DNA from: a bacterium
Lineage (GTDB): Bacteria; Babelota; Babeliae; Babelales; Vermiphilaceae
DNA length: 18,941 nucleotides
Assembly: GCA_021827875.1 (NCBI GenBank)
Contig: JAKAUA010000077.1
Coordinates: forward strand, 1-18,941
Direction of reading: 5' to 3'
Below are positions 7,104-14,505 of this stretch, one piece after another (positions within the stretch are counted from its first letter, which is position 1; every line of letters begins with the position of its first letter). The notes beneath the pieces were generated by a model, which saw only the letters and a program-made list of their open reading frames with translations, did not search any database and was not told where the DNA came from. Made by a program: the position numbers and the translations under genes.

Positions 7104-8771
7104 ATGAAGCGCTATACATGTCTGCCGCAAGGCATATTAGATAAACATTATTCTGAGCAACAGTTATTCGACATTTTATACCAAGCATCACTTTTTGAAG
7201 GAAAACTTCTTTTTATCGGACGCTTACTAGAGCGCGCTGCATCTCTGGCACCAAACAATGTTGCCTTGATGTATAAAGAACAAACAATTTCATACCATGA
7301 TTTATATGCACGAGCAGTTGCATTAAGTAAGCTATTACAAGCACGCGGCGTACAAAAAAAAGATCGCGTATTGCTCTTTTGGGAAAATGCGATTGAATTT
7401 TATGTTGCCTATTTTGCCGTGCTACAGCTTGGCGCCGTGATAGCGCCGCTTAATGTATTTTTAACCGAAGCAGAAGTGGTACATATTATTGCCGATGCAC
7501 AACCGCGCCTTATGATAGTGTCTGATGAGCTTTTTGAACGCATTAAAAATAGTGCATTGCCTCCATTGGTGCGCTTGAGCGATTTTCCTGCCGCCTCTGG
7601 TTGCGCTACAGCAGATATGACAGAGGCGGCAGCCCTCCGAAGTTTGCCGAGCCAGAAGGCCCGGATAAACGAAGGACGGGCCCCTTCAGACGAACAAGAA
7701 ATAACTGATTTCAAAATCACTGATTTAGAACCTGAAGAAATGGCCGCATTGCTCTACACTTCAGGTACTACCGGCTTTCCCAAAGGTGTGATGACTAGTT
7801 CTAAAAATGCGATGACCAACGTGTTACAAGGAATCGCGCGTCTAAAACTTGGCTTGGAGCATGGAGAGCGTTTATTGGGTATACTGCCATTGTTCCATAG
7901 TTTTGCACAATTTGTCTGTATATGGGGTGCTTTTTTTACCTGCTCCACCGTGATTGTGGTACCGCGCATTGAGCGCCGTTATCTATTAGAAGGATTAAAA
8001 AAACAACCAACAATGTTTTTAGGCGTGCCTGCGTTATATGGCTTGCTGCTACTACTCAGAAGAATAAATCTTGATTCAATAAAATACTTTGTATCGGGCG
8101 GCGATGCGCTACAAGATAAAATCTGCGCAGGATTTGAATTACTCTATCGTAGAAAAATTTGCAGCGGTTATGGATTAACAGAAACATCACCATTAATATC
8201 GGCGCAATTAGAAGATGAAGCTGTAAGCGCAGCGACAGTAGGAAAATTAGTTGTTGGCATTCAAGCTGAAGTGCGCGATGAGAACGGAAAGCCATTACCA
8301 CAAGGGCAAATCGGTGAACTGTGGGTTAAAGGTGATAATATTATGCTTGGTTATTATAATGCACCTGAAGCTACTGATGCAGTATTAAAGAATGGATGGT
8401 TTAATACGGGCGACAACGTTTATTTTGATTCTGAAAATCGTTTGGTTATTGCCGGACGCGTTAAAGATGTGATTGCAAGCAAAGGGATAAAAATCTATCC
8501 GCAAGAGATAGAGAATGTGATCATGAGTCATCCGCAAGTGATACGTGTTGGCGTGATTGGTCGTGAAGAAAAATCAGTGGGTCAAGTGCCGGTTGCCTAT
8601 GTGCAAGTGCGTGAAATTACCCCAACATTAGAAACCGAATTGCAAGAACTATGTAGTAGTCGTTTGGCGCCTTATAAAATACCAAGAGCATTCATTTGTG
8701 TGACTGATGGATTACCAATTACTGCGACAGGAAAAGTTGACAAAAAGCGGCTAAACAACATACAAAAATAG
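7104..8771 (+). CDS. AMP-dependent acyl-CoA synthetase (fatty-acid-CoA ligase family)
   Basis: An adenylate-forming enzyme, most likely activating a fatty or other carboxylic acid to its CoA thioester. The 555 residues contain the ATP-binding motif LYTSGTTGFPKGVM (217-230), YGLTE (356-360), FNTGD (433-437), the hinge segment GRVKDVIASKGIKIYPQEIE (451-470) and the catalytic Lys in TATGKV (K544). The overall pattern resembles long-chain acyl-CoA synthetases, but the acyl substrate cannot be read. Residues about 178-193 (LRSLPSQKARINEGRA) are encoded by a palindromic repeat at 7632-7681 and sit in a variable stretch just before the ATP-binding motif, so the enzyme probably tolerates them. It lies downstream of a ferredoxin gene. 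AAGGAA lies about 10 bases before the ATG. Confidence 0.9.
   Translation: MKRYTCLPQGILDKHYSEQQLFDILYQASLFEGKLLFIGRLLERAASLAPNNVALMYKEQTISYHDLYARAVALSKLLQARGVQKKDRVLLFWENAIEFYVAYFAVLQLGAVIAPLNVFLTEAEVVHIIADAQPRLMIVSDELFERIKNSALPPLVRLSDFPAASGCATADMTEAAALRSLPSQKARINEGRAPSDEQEITDFKITDLEPEEMAALLYTSGTTGFPKGVMTSSKNAMTNVLQGIARLKLGLEHGERLLGILPLFHSFAQFVCIWGAFFTCSTVIVVPRIERRYLLEGLKKQPTMFLGVPALYGLLLLLRRINLDSIKYFVSGGDALQDKICAGFELLYRRKICSGYGLTETSPLISAQLEDEAVSAATVGKLVVGIQAEVRDENGKPLPQGQIGELWVKGDNIMLGYYNAPEATDAVLKNGWFNTGDNVYFDSENRLVIAGRVKDVIASKGIKIYPQEIENVIMSHPQVIRVGVIGREEKSVGQVPVAYVQVREITPTLETELQELCSSRLAPYKIPRAFICVTDGLPITATGKVDKKRLNNIQK
7632..7681. repeat. Palindromic element, copy 1, in frame inside the acyl-CoA synthetase gene
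   Basis: An imperfect hairpin of about 50 bases with loop AGAA (7654-7657), inner arms GCCGAGCC/GGCCCGGA and outer arms GCCC/GGGC. The 35 bases 7641-7675 match 10702-10736 at 30 positions on the same strand. The element is more GC-rich than the surrounding gene and has a length that keeps the reading frame. Confidence 0.75.
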
Positions 8772-8825
8772 CGATTGGCTGAGTATAGTGAAAGTATGAT
8801 TTTTCAACAGATTCAGAGAAAATTT

Positions 8826-8888
8826 GATTTTTCAAAAATCTTACCGTAGACTACTTAGCAGTAGTAGCACTGGAGAACAGAAAGCTAC
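8826..8888 (+). other. Row of three hairpins in the gap after the acyl-CoA synthetase gene
   Basis: The non-coding stretch 8772-9084 holds no convincing gene but much symmetry. GATTTTT-C-AAAAATC (8826-8840) is a perfect palindrome. CTACT/AGTAG (8851-8864) is a small hairpin. GTAGC-a-CTG/CAG-aaa-GCTAC (8864-8888) is a two-part stem with loop GAGAA. A strong terminator follows at 8925-8965. Beyond it lie a perfect CTGCTC-TTC-GAGCAG hairpin (8967-8981) and GATAT/ATATC arms (8981-8997) around CGATCG. It could be a structured 3' untranslated region or an independent small RNA; I see no clear promoter. Confidence 0.35.
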
Positions 8889-8924
8889 GAAAACAAAAAA
8901 TATTTATTTTGATAACCTCCATTT

Positions 8925-8965
8925 CCCCTATCCATGACATTCTGTCTGGGTGGGGGTATTTTTTT
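8925..8965 (+). terminator. Rho-independent terminator after the ferredoxin/acyl-CoA synthetase operon
   Basis: CCCCTATCC (8925-8933) pairs with GGGTGGGGG near 8948-8956 through several G-C and two G-U pairs. GACA/TGTC around a TTC loop closes the top. TATTTTTTT (8957-8965) follows directly. It lies 154 bases after the acyl-CoA synthetase stop, so either the transcript has a long tail or it ends a separate small RNA. Confidence 0.7.
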
Positions 8966-9084
8966 ACTGCTCTTCGAGCAGATATTCGATCGATATCAAA
9001 AATAAGAGATTGATCTAAAAAAATTGAGAATAGCGAAGAATAAGTCTTTTCGATGAAATATAAAAGTAATTTTTTCTCGATGCT

Positions 9085-9399
9085 TTATCGGCTTAATTTT
9101 TCATTAATGAGATCGTTCAGGCTGATACCTTTTCTTGCGGCTTCAAGTACAAGTTGTGCGTGAAGATCGGGTGTCATTCTCAAATTCAATTTTCCTGAAA
9201 ATGTTTTTTCAGGTTTTTCACCATGTTCTTTGCACCAAGTGAGATAATCATCAATTGAATCTTTAAAAGACTTTTCAATTTCTTTCACGCTTGTTCCCTG
9301 GAAGGTTATAACGTCTTTTAAACCTATAACATCTCCATGAAAGATTTTGGCTTCATCATCATAATTAACTACGCCAATGTACCCTTTATATTTCATCAT
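9085..9399 (-). CDS. HicB-family antitoxin-like protein
   Basis: A 104-residue protein with the two-part plan of HicB antitoxins. The N-terminal part (about 3-60) has YKGYIGVVNYDDEAKIFHGDVIGLKDVITF and then SVKEIEKSFKDSIDDYL, the partial RNase H-like HicB fold. The C-terminal part (about 69-102: KLNLRMTPDLHAQLVLEAARKGISLNDLI) looks like a ribbon-helix-helix DNA-binding domain. HicB normally neutralises the mRNA-cleaving toxin HicA, encoded next to it. No HicA-like frame is seen on either side. Its first codons overlap the end of the upstream secreted-protein gene by 14 bases. No good ribosome binding site precedes it, so it may be translated by coupling. It could be an orphan antitoxin kept as a regulator. 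Confidence 0.8.
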   Translation of the reverse strand: MMKYKGYIGVVNYDDEAKIFHGDVIGLKDVITFQGTSVKEIEKSFKDSIDDYLTWCKEHGEKPEKTFSGKLNLRMTPDLHAQLVLEAARKGISLNDLINEKLSR

Positions 9400-9922
9400 G
9401 GTTTTCTATTATATCACTTCCGATTTCTATACATTCTGATGCATCGATATCGTTTAATTCAGTTAAACGATCAATATTTACTAAATGAAGAGGAGTCCAA
9501 GAAGCAGTAATTTGTTTTGTTCTTTCATTGTATCGATATGATTTAATATGATTACCATGTTTGTCTGCAAAAACAATAAAGTATCCGGGTGCTCCCTTTC
9601 TCATGCCAAATCCAATTGAAATAGCTGGCCAATATCTTATGGCATAACTTACTGGTTTAGGCTTTGGGGCATCTGGATCCAAATTATCTTTTAATTTAAA
9701 AAAATTATCTTCTTCTCTTTTTATTTTACACAATTCATTACCATCTGCATCATAAAAAGTAGCGATATTTGCCTCCTTAGACATAGGAGTACCACCGGTA
9801 CGGATATTTTTTTCAGTAGTTTTAATTATATAATAAGACGAATTTTTAATGATGGCCGCTTCCACTGTATGGTATAGGCCACATACTATAGTGAGCGATA
9901 AAATTAACGTATTAAATTTCAT
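9386..9922 (-). CDS. Unrecognised secreted protein
   Basis: A 178-residue protein with a signal peptide (about 1-22, ending VEA) and no further membrane helix, so it is probably exported to the periplasm or beyond. The mature part contains short beta-prone stretches such as IATFYDADGNELCKIK and GYFIVFADKHGNHIKSYRY, and ends acidic. I do not recognise a family. AAGGA lies about seven bases before the ATG. It follows the HAD-like gene by 56 bases and overlaps the HicB-like gene by 14 bases, in the position where a HicA toxin would be expected, but it has no resemblance to HicA. Confidence 0.7.
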   Translation of the reverse strand: MKFNTLILSLTIVCGLYHTVEAAIIKNSSYYIIKTTEKNIRTGGTPMSKEANIATFYDADGNELCKIKREEDNFFKLKDNLDPDAPKPKPVSYAIRYWPAISIGFGMRKGAPGYFIVFADKHGNHIKSYRYNERTKQITASWTPLHLVNIDRLTELNDIDASECIEIGSDIIENHDEI

Positions 9923-9978
9923 ATAATTTCCTTTCTGGGTGGTATTTTATTTATAATAATTTTTGTTGCGCTAATAGT

Positions 9979-10800
9979 TTAATAATTATCAACATGTACG
10001 CCCAACCTTTTTAAATCAGCGCGTAGTTGTACTGCTGAAATAAAGAGAATAGCAACAAATCCCGCTTGTTCCGCAGCGATTACATTTTCTATTTTATCAT
10101 CAATAAAAATGATTGTTTTGCTGCGATCAGGATTATACATGTTCTGATATTCAATAAAATAATTAATCTCAGGCTTTTTTGTTGATGGTGTGCCATCGGC
10201 AGAGTAAGAAACTGTTTTGCCGCCATCAAATTTTTCAAATAAAGTGCGATGTTTTTTCTTTAATCGCACAAATTCTTGGGTGCCAATATTAGAGCATACG
10301 CGTTGTGTATAACCACGTATATGTAATTCTGTAATAAGTTCTGACATGCCGGGTATAGGGGATAATTGTGCAGCAACTTTTAACGATGCCTCTGCAAGTA
10401 CAGGGTCATAGGCATTAAGCACAGGGTAGCATGTTTGTGCAGTTCCACTGTTTTTCATTGCTTGTTTAATATCTCTGAATAATTGTTCTGCTTGTCCCAC
10501 TTCTTGGGTAAATGCATAATTAATTTTATCACCAAGTAATCTAAAACCAAGTGCAATAGCAGAACTGCCCCCATGTTTTACTATTGCTTTGGCCATCTTG
10601 CCTTTGTTTGGCTGCATTAACACATCGTGGATATCCCAGGCGAATTCTATTTGTTGTGGCCCATGGGCAGTTAATTTTTGTTTGATTGCCCTGTCCGTCA
10701 TAGCTTGCCGAGCCTGAAGGCTCGGATAAGCGAAGTCGGATGCAGGGAGCGCAAAGTGGGTCATAGTTACCATGCATAACAAAATATGAAAAAATTTCAT
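9979..10800 (-). CDS. Exported HAD-superfamily protein with an altered catalytic motif
   Basis: A 273-residue protein with a signal peptide (about 1-20) and a HAD-type phosphatase fold. Motif I is FAWDIHDVL, with nucleophile D56 but His at the position where the second Asp normally sits (D-x-D). Motif II is VCSNIG (S170). The Lys of motif III lies in STKKPEINYF (K208/K209). Motif IV is IIFIDDKIENV (D234, D235). The start chosen is ATG at 10800, because GGAG lies six bases before it; the ATG at 10812 would place that site inside the gene. Residues about 19-36, just after the signal peptide, come from the palindromic repeat at 10691-10745. It follows the M48 gene closely and is probably in the same operon. 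Activity is uncertain because of the D-x-H motif. Confidence 0.8.
   Translation of the reverse strand: MKFFHILLCMVTMTHFALPASDFAYPSLQARQAMTDRAIKQKLTAHGPQQIEFAWDIHDVLMQPNKGKMAKAIVKHGGSSAIALGFRLLGDKINYAFTQEVGQAEQLFRDIKQAMKNSGTAQTCYPVLNAYDPVLAEASLKVAAQLSPIPGMSELITELHIRGYTQRVCSNIGTQEFVRLKKKHRTLFEKFDGGKTVSYSADGTPSTKKPEINYFIEYQNMYNPDRSKTIIFIDDKIENVIAAEQAGFVAILFISAVQLRADLKRLGVHVDNY
10691..10745. repeat. Palindromic element, copy 2, in frame inside the HAD-like gene
   Basis: The core is a perfect hairpin: CCGAGCC (10708-10714), loop TGAA, GGCTCGG (10719-10725). GCTT/AAGC pairs flank it and weaker CTG-CCG/CGG-CAG arms lie outside. Positions 10702-10736 match copy 1 (7641-7675) at 30 of 35 bases. On the gene's strand it is read in the opposite sense from copy 1, yet the frame is kept. 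Confidence 0.75.
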
Positions 10801-10825
10801 GAATGACTCCATTTAATTTATTTCT

Positions 10826-11692
10826 TTAGAGTGATTTTTGTTGAGACAATCGCTTTTCAAGTTCATCGGCAGCTTTTTCAAATGCTTGTGCACGCACTAA
10901 GCAGTCTTGGTGCGGTTCGGGATTCGTATAAGAACTGATTCCAAGATAGGTTACATTACCGCAATAATTTGCTCTCGTGCCAGATGCATAAGCTCTTAAT
11001 ATTTTTGGATCTTTTGTATGTTTTATAACATTTTGATCGGCGTAATATTCATTTGGTATTTGTAACCAAGCAAAGGTAATTGATTCTGTCGCTGCAGTTA
11101 TACCGACGGCACTAAGCCAAACAAGTGGCTTAATAATGGTGGGAGTCTTTGCAAATAGAGAAGATTTTAAAAATGTATATAATCCGGTGGATGCAGCTAG
11201 CATGCAAGATATTTCTGTGGTATTAAAAATGGGAGAATTTTTTACATGTCCTAGCTCATGGCCTATAACGCCTTTTACGTAATAATGCTGAGGATCATTT
11301 GAATTTTTAAGTGCATCATGATCAAGAGCCCCTACGCATACCACCTTTTGTGATGAACGAGTTAGAGCATAAGCATCACCATAATGTTTATTTTCTTCGC
11401 GCATGGAATAAATTTTAACATCTTGTCCATTTGCATAGGTATCTAATAACTCTTTAACAATATGCTGTGTTTCAGGAAGATTATTGAGACATTCTTCTGT
11501 TTGTTCGAGATTCTTTATGTAGCCACTATTACAAAAATATTGTAGCGCCGGAGTTGTTGTTAACAAGGCCGTAGTAGTAGCACCTAAATGCTTGGGAACA
11601 AATTTTTTCAAGCAAGTAGCAACACCGGCCATTGGATAGGCAAAGTTTGCAATTAAAGCTAGGGATAATAATAAAAGTTTTATTGATTTCAT
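10826..11692 (-). CDS. M48-type zinc metallopeptidase with signal peptide
   Basis: A 288-residue exported or membrane-bound protease-like protein. A signal peptide (about 1-22) is followed by the zinc motif HELGH (145-149) and, about 65 residues later, NEYYAD (214-219), whose Glu is the likely third zinc ligand. This is the M48 arrangement. Two hydrophobic stretches (about 160-180 and 188-210) lie between the two motifs, as in membrane-linked M48 peptidases. The C-terminal end is a charged helix. Such peptidases take part in envelope protein quality control; the substrate here is unknown. It is the first gene of a minus-strand group that includes the exported HAD-like protein. The 183-base gap to the divergent gene at 11876 contains a TGAGGG/CCCTCA hairpin (11776-11792) that could be a control site. 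Confidence 0.85.
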   Translation of the reverse strand: MKSIKLLLLSLALIANFAYPMAGVATCLKKFVPKHLGATTTALLTTTPALQYFCNSGYIKNLEQTEECLNNLPETQHIVKELLDTYANGQDVKIYSMREENKHYGDAYALTRSSQKVVCVGALDHDALKNSNDPQHYYVKGVIGHELGHVKNSPIFNTTEISCMLAASTGLYTFLKSSLFAKTPTIIKPLVWLSAVGITAATESITFAWLQIPNEYYADQNVIKHTKDPKILRAYASGTRANYCGNVTYLGISSYTNPEPHQDCLVRAQAFEKAADELEKRLSQQKSL

Positions 11693-11875
11693 AATGTTTA
11701 CCCTTTCATTTTTCTATATTTTTTCTTCTTATTATAATTTTACCAATAGAAATGATTTTTGTCGATCAATGGGTATGAGGGTTATTCCCTCAGCAAATTA
11801 TCATTGATAAAATATTTCAATATGTAATAAAATAAATGAAAAGGGAAGAGTCATATTGGTAAAAAGGGGAATGTC

Positions 11876-12835
11876 ATGAAAAAGATTATATCAGCACTGT
11901 TTTTCTGTTTTATGATGATTATCCCTACCGTACTCAATGGTTATATTTATGAGATAAAAGTATTACGTGGCTGGGATAAAAAGAACAAAAAACCCTGTTT
12001 TGTCATTGGATGCAGTGACTTTCATGATAAAACCCACAATGCCAATACCGAGCAACGTACGTATCTTACCCATTTATTCAAATCGCAAGATAAAGCAACT
12101 ACCAAAATTATTTTAGAAGATCTGAGTTCACCCAATAATACCGGTGCATATGGGCATAAACAGTTTTGGCTCAATTCAAATCGAGGTATTTTGGCCAGTT
12201 TAACCAAAGATTGCAAAGCAATGGGCCTTGATGCAGATAATATTGAATATCGGTATTGTCGCGTGATTGCCCTGGGCGGTTTATTGCGCCAAATCAATCA
12301 AAGCCCTTATCAATCAGCGCCTACCAGCACCATAAAAGTATCATCCCTCATTGATGAAGTGCAGGGTATGATGAAACAAGTTTCACAATATAATGATGGT
12401 AAATCTTTGGTAGCCTGGTACAAAGAGAGTTGTACTCAAGTGCGTCGTAGTATGCAATCATTGTATATGCAATCATACGCAGCATCGAGCTGTGCCGCTT
12501 ATTTTGATAAAGTGGCGCGTTATGGTAATAAATTATTGTTTTTAAAGCGATTATTAACGTTTGATAGCGCTTTGTTTGATTGTACTTTGGTGCATAACAT
12601 ACTCCGCGCCGTGACAAACAAATCAACCGTAGTTGCTCTGGCAGGTGGTACTCATATTGACCGTGCCTTTGAACAATTAAAATTGCAGGGATATACACAA
12701 GTATACGCGACGCCGGTATCATTTAAGCGTGATTATGATGTTGCTAATTCGCTTGGATCACCTATTATGCCCGGCGGCTATTGTGTAAAGCCGGAACCGA
12801 TAAAACTTGATGTATTAAAAAATTATTTAAAATGA
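11876..12835 (+). CDS. Unrecognised exported protein, faintly TraB/ChaN-like
   Basis: A 319-residue protein with a signal peptide (about 1-21) and no other membrane helix. It begins with PCFVIGCSDFHD (about 40-51), then TKIILEDLS (about 76-84), and near its C-terminus has VVALAGGTHIDRAFEQLKLQGY. This order (an early G.SD.H strand, an acidic E-D strand and a late GG.H..R...L...GY segment) faintly recalls the TraB/GumN and ChaN/EreA superfamily, where such His and Glu residues line the active site. That is a weak inference; treat the protein as unknown. It has nine cysteines, which suggests disulphides. GGGGA lies six bases before the ATG. It shares a bidirectional terminator with the convergent gene. 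Confidence 0.75.
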   Translation: MKKIISALFFCFMMIIPTVLNGYIYEIKVLRGWDKKNKKPCFVIGCSDFHDKTHNANTEQRTYLTHLFKSQDKATTKIILEDLSSPNNTGAYGHKQFWLNSNRGILASLTKDCKAMGLDADNIEYRYCRVIALGGLLRQINQSPYQSAPTSTIKVSSLIDEVQGMMKQVSQYNDGKSLVAWYKESCTQVRRSMQSLYMQSYAASSCAAYFDKVARYGNKLLFLKRLLTFDSALFDCTLVHNILRAVTNKSTVVALAGGTHIDRAFEQLKLQGYTQVYATPVSFKRDYDVANSLGSPIMPGGYCVKPEPIKLDVLKNYLK

Positions 12836-12840
12836 AAAAA

Positions 12841-12866
12841 GCCCCTACCATTTAGATGGTAGAGGC
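12841..12866. terminator. Bidirectional rho-independent terminator
   Basis: GCCcCTACCAT (12841-12851) pairs with ATGGTAGaGGC (12856-12866) around loop TTAG with one C-A mismatch. On the minus strand it is followed by TTTTTT, and on the plus strand by AATTCTTTT. It serves the two genes that converge here. Confidence 0.85.
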
Positions 12867-12886
12867 AATTCTTTTATCAAGATAAT

Positions 12887-13285
12887 TTAGGCTTTTAAAG
12901 CAGCCTTATTATTACCGGTTATTGTGTTCCAAAGGTTAGCAATTCTGCTCATGAAGCCTTCGCTCTGACCCTGGATAGTTTTTAAAATAGCAACCATCTC
13001 TGTCTGAGTAGTTTCAAGATTGGTAACACGTTCTTTTAATTCTTTAACTTCTTCTTTTAATTCAGTATTCTCTTTTTCAAGAACAGCTGTTTTCTTTTGT
13101 AATTCAGGAACGGCACTATAGTTTTTGTATAATTTATATCCAACCATAAGCGCACCACCAACAGCAGTAGCAAGAGTAGTTAATGTAGCTAAGTTGATCA
13201 TTCTATCAAAGTTGTTTGTTGCTTGAACTACGGGAACTACTAATAAAGATAATCCAAATAAAGTTGTAATTAATTTGTTCTTCAT
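12887..13285 (-). CDS. Small membrane-anchored or exported coiled-coil protein
   Basis: A 132-residue protein of unknown function. It begins with a signal peptide (about 1-22, ending VQA), followed by a hydrophobic stretch (about 31-52) that may be a membrane anchor. A charged heptad-patterned helix (about 58-105, with ELQKK, LEKENTELKEEVKELKERV) makes a coiled coil. The C-terminus is a short amphipathic stretch. The gene has a strong promoter (13315-13342), a near-perfect GGAGG five bases before the ATG and a strong terminator. Together these suggest a single, well-expressed gene, perhaps for an abundant envelope protein. Confidence 0.8.
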   Translation of the reverse strand: MKNKLITTLFGLSLLVVPVVQATNNFDRMINLATLTTLATAVGGALMVGYKLYKNYSAVPELQKKTAVLEKENTELKEEVKELKERVTNLETTQTEMVAILKTIQGQSEGFMSRIANLWNTITGNNKAALKA

Positions 13286-13314
13286 AATACCTCCATATTC
13301 TTAGTTATAATTCT

Positions 13315-13342
13315 AGAATACCAAAGGTATAAAAATTGTCAA
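13315..13342 (-). promoter_or_regulatory. Sigma-70-type promoter of the coiled-coil protein gene
   Basis: On the minus strand a perfect TTGACA (13337-13342) is followed after 16 bases by TATTCT (13315-13320). The spacer and the edge of the -10 box contain the inverted repeat ATACC-AAA-GGTAT (13318-13330), which could be an operator. Confidence 0.6.
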
Positions 13343-13352
13343 TTTGAAACAA

Positions 13353-14333
13353 TTATGGCAATTCCACAGTTCCCATTGATTCAGTTCGCGCCGGCATTAT
13401 GATTTCAGACTTATGGGTTTCTTGGTAAAATCCTTTGGTCAAATAGGCTCGCCCGGAATCCCCAAAAATCATCACGGCCAAATCCCTCCTTTTAAGGGCA
13501 GTCACTTTTTGCATCATGGCACAGGCAACTGCTCCGCTGCTTGGTCCGACCAAGAGGCCATGTCTTTGTGCCAAATTACCCAACATGGCAATACCATCAT
13601 CATCTGATACCGTAAGAATTTCATCAATGACATGAGGGTTATACACAGGAGTATCAAAATCCATACCGAATGATTCAAGAATATAAGGCTTAGGATTTCC
13701 GTTAGTTGCTCGATATGAATTAACAGAATCAACCGCATACACTTTAATATCAGGATTTTGTTCTTTTAAAAAACGCCCCACACCACTGACGGTACCTGTT
13801 GTGCCGGCACCGGCAAAAAAGTGAGTGATTTTACCGTTAGTTTGCTGCCAAATTTCTGGTCCTAATAAGCTGTAATGCGCCAAGGCATTTTGTGGATTAT
13901 AATATTGGTTGGGCATGAATGAGTTAGGGGTTGCTGCATGCAGCTGCAGTGCCTTACTATGATAGCTATTGGGATCATCAATTAAATCAGTTGTGGGACA
14001 CATTACCACTTCGGCCCCATATGCTTTTATCGTATTAATTTTTTCTTTACTGAATTTTTCTGCAGTAGTAATAATTACTTTGTATCCTTTTAACGCGCCA
14101 ATCATAGCAGTGGCAATACCTTGATTACCAGAAGATGCGTCAATGAGTGTGCCACCAGGTTTTAACATGCCGCTTTTTTCTGCCTGCTCTATCATAAACA
14201 ACGCAGAGCGATCTTTTACACTCCCGCCGGGATTTAGATATTCAAGTTTTGCATAAATAGTGCCTTGACAGTCAAATTTTACTTGTACGAGTGGCGTATT
14301 GCCAATTGCTTGAAGAAGGTTGTTATACATCAT
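13353..14333 (-). CDS. Cysteine synthase / cystathionine beta-synthase family PLP enzyme
   Basis: A 326-residue cytosolic PLP enzyme of the beta-substituting type. It has the PLP lysine in NPGGSVKDR (K40), ASSGNQG (66-72), the phosphate-binding loop GAGTTGT (175-181) and VGPSSGA (262-268). IGNTPLV near the start is typical of the family. The C-terminal GDSGRAYLTKGFY (291-303) and the YILESFGMDF segment (217-226) look closer to cystathionine beta-synthase without the regulatory domain than to O-acetylserine sulfhydrylase. It could therefore make cysteine from acetylserine, or act in transsulfuration or sulfide chemistry. No partner gene (cysE, metB-like) is adjacent. GAGGA lies about 10 bases before the first of two consecutive ATG codons. 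Confidence 0.9.
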   Translation of the reverse strand: MMYNNLLQAIGNTPLVQVKFDCQGTIYAKLEYLNPGGSVKDRSALFMIEQAEKSGMLKPGGTLIDASSGNQGIATAMIGALKGYKVIITTAEKFSKEKINTIKAYGAEVVMCPTTDLIDDPNSYHSKALQLHAATPNSFMPNQYYNPQNALAHYSLLGPEIWQQTNGKITHFFAGAGTTGTVSGVGRFLKEQNPDIKVYAVDSVNSYRATNGNPKPYILESFGMDFDTPVYNPHVIDEILTVSDDDGIAMLGNLAQRHGLLVGPSSGAVACAMMQKVTALKRRDLAVMIFGDSGRAYLTKGFYQETHKSEIIMPARTESMGTVELP

Positions 14334-14505
14334 AATGAAAAATTCCTCACCTATAATTTTTTTGCTTATTCAGATTCAAATGTAAATCAATTTTGTAGAT
14401 ATGTCATGAATTGATTTAGTAGATTTGTGTATGTCGATAGTTAGCATGTTTTTGTTACGTAATAAAACATTTAAAATTGTAACAGCATTATCTGTGAGGG
14501 TGCTC

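Noticed and set aside
7409..7720. 103-residue minus-strand frame opposite the acyl-CoA synthetase
   Set aside because: It is explained by the codon pattern of the conserved plus-strand enzyme; no ribosome binding site.
8826..8840. GATTTTT/AAAAATC palindrome as the acyl-CoA synthetase terminator
   Set aside because: It has an A/T stem with a one-base loop and no T-run after it; the G-C-rich hairpin at 8925-8965 is the far better terminator.
9386..9922. The gene next to the HicB-like protein as a HicA toxin
   Set aside because: It is twice the usual length, carries a signal peptide and lacks the HicA double-stranded RNA-binding-like pattern with its catalytic His.
12348..12722. 124-residue minus-strand frame inside the exported-protein gene at 11876-12835
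   Set aside because: The plus-strand gene has a signal peptide, a good ribosome binding site and a terminator; the reverse frame has none of these.
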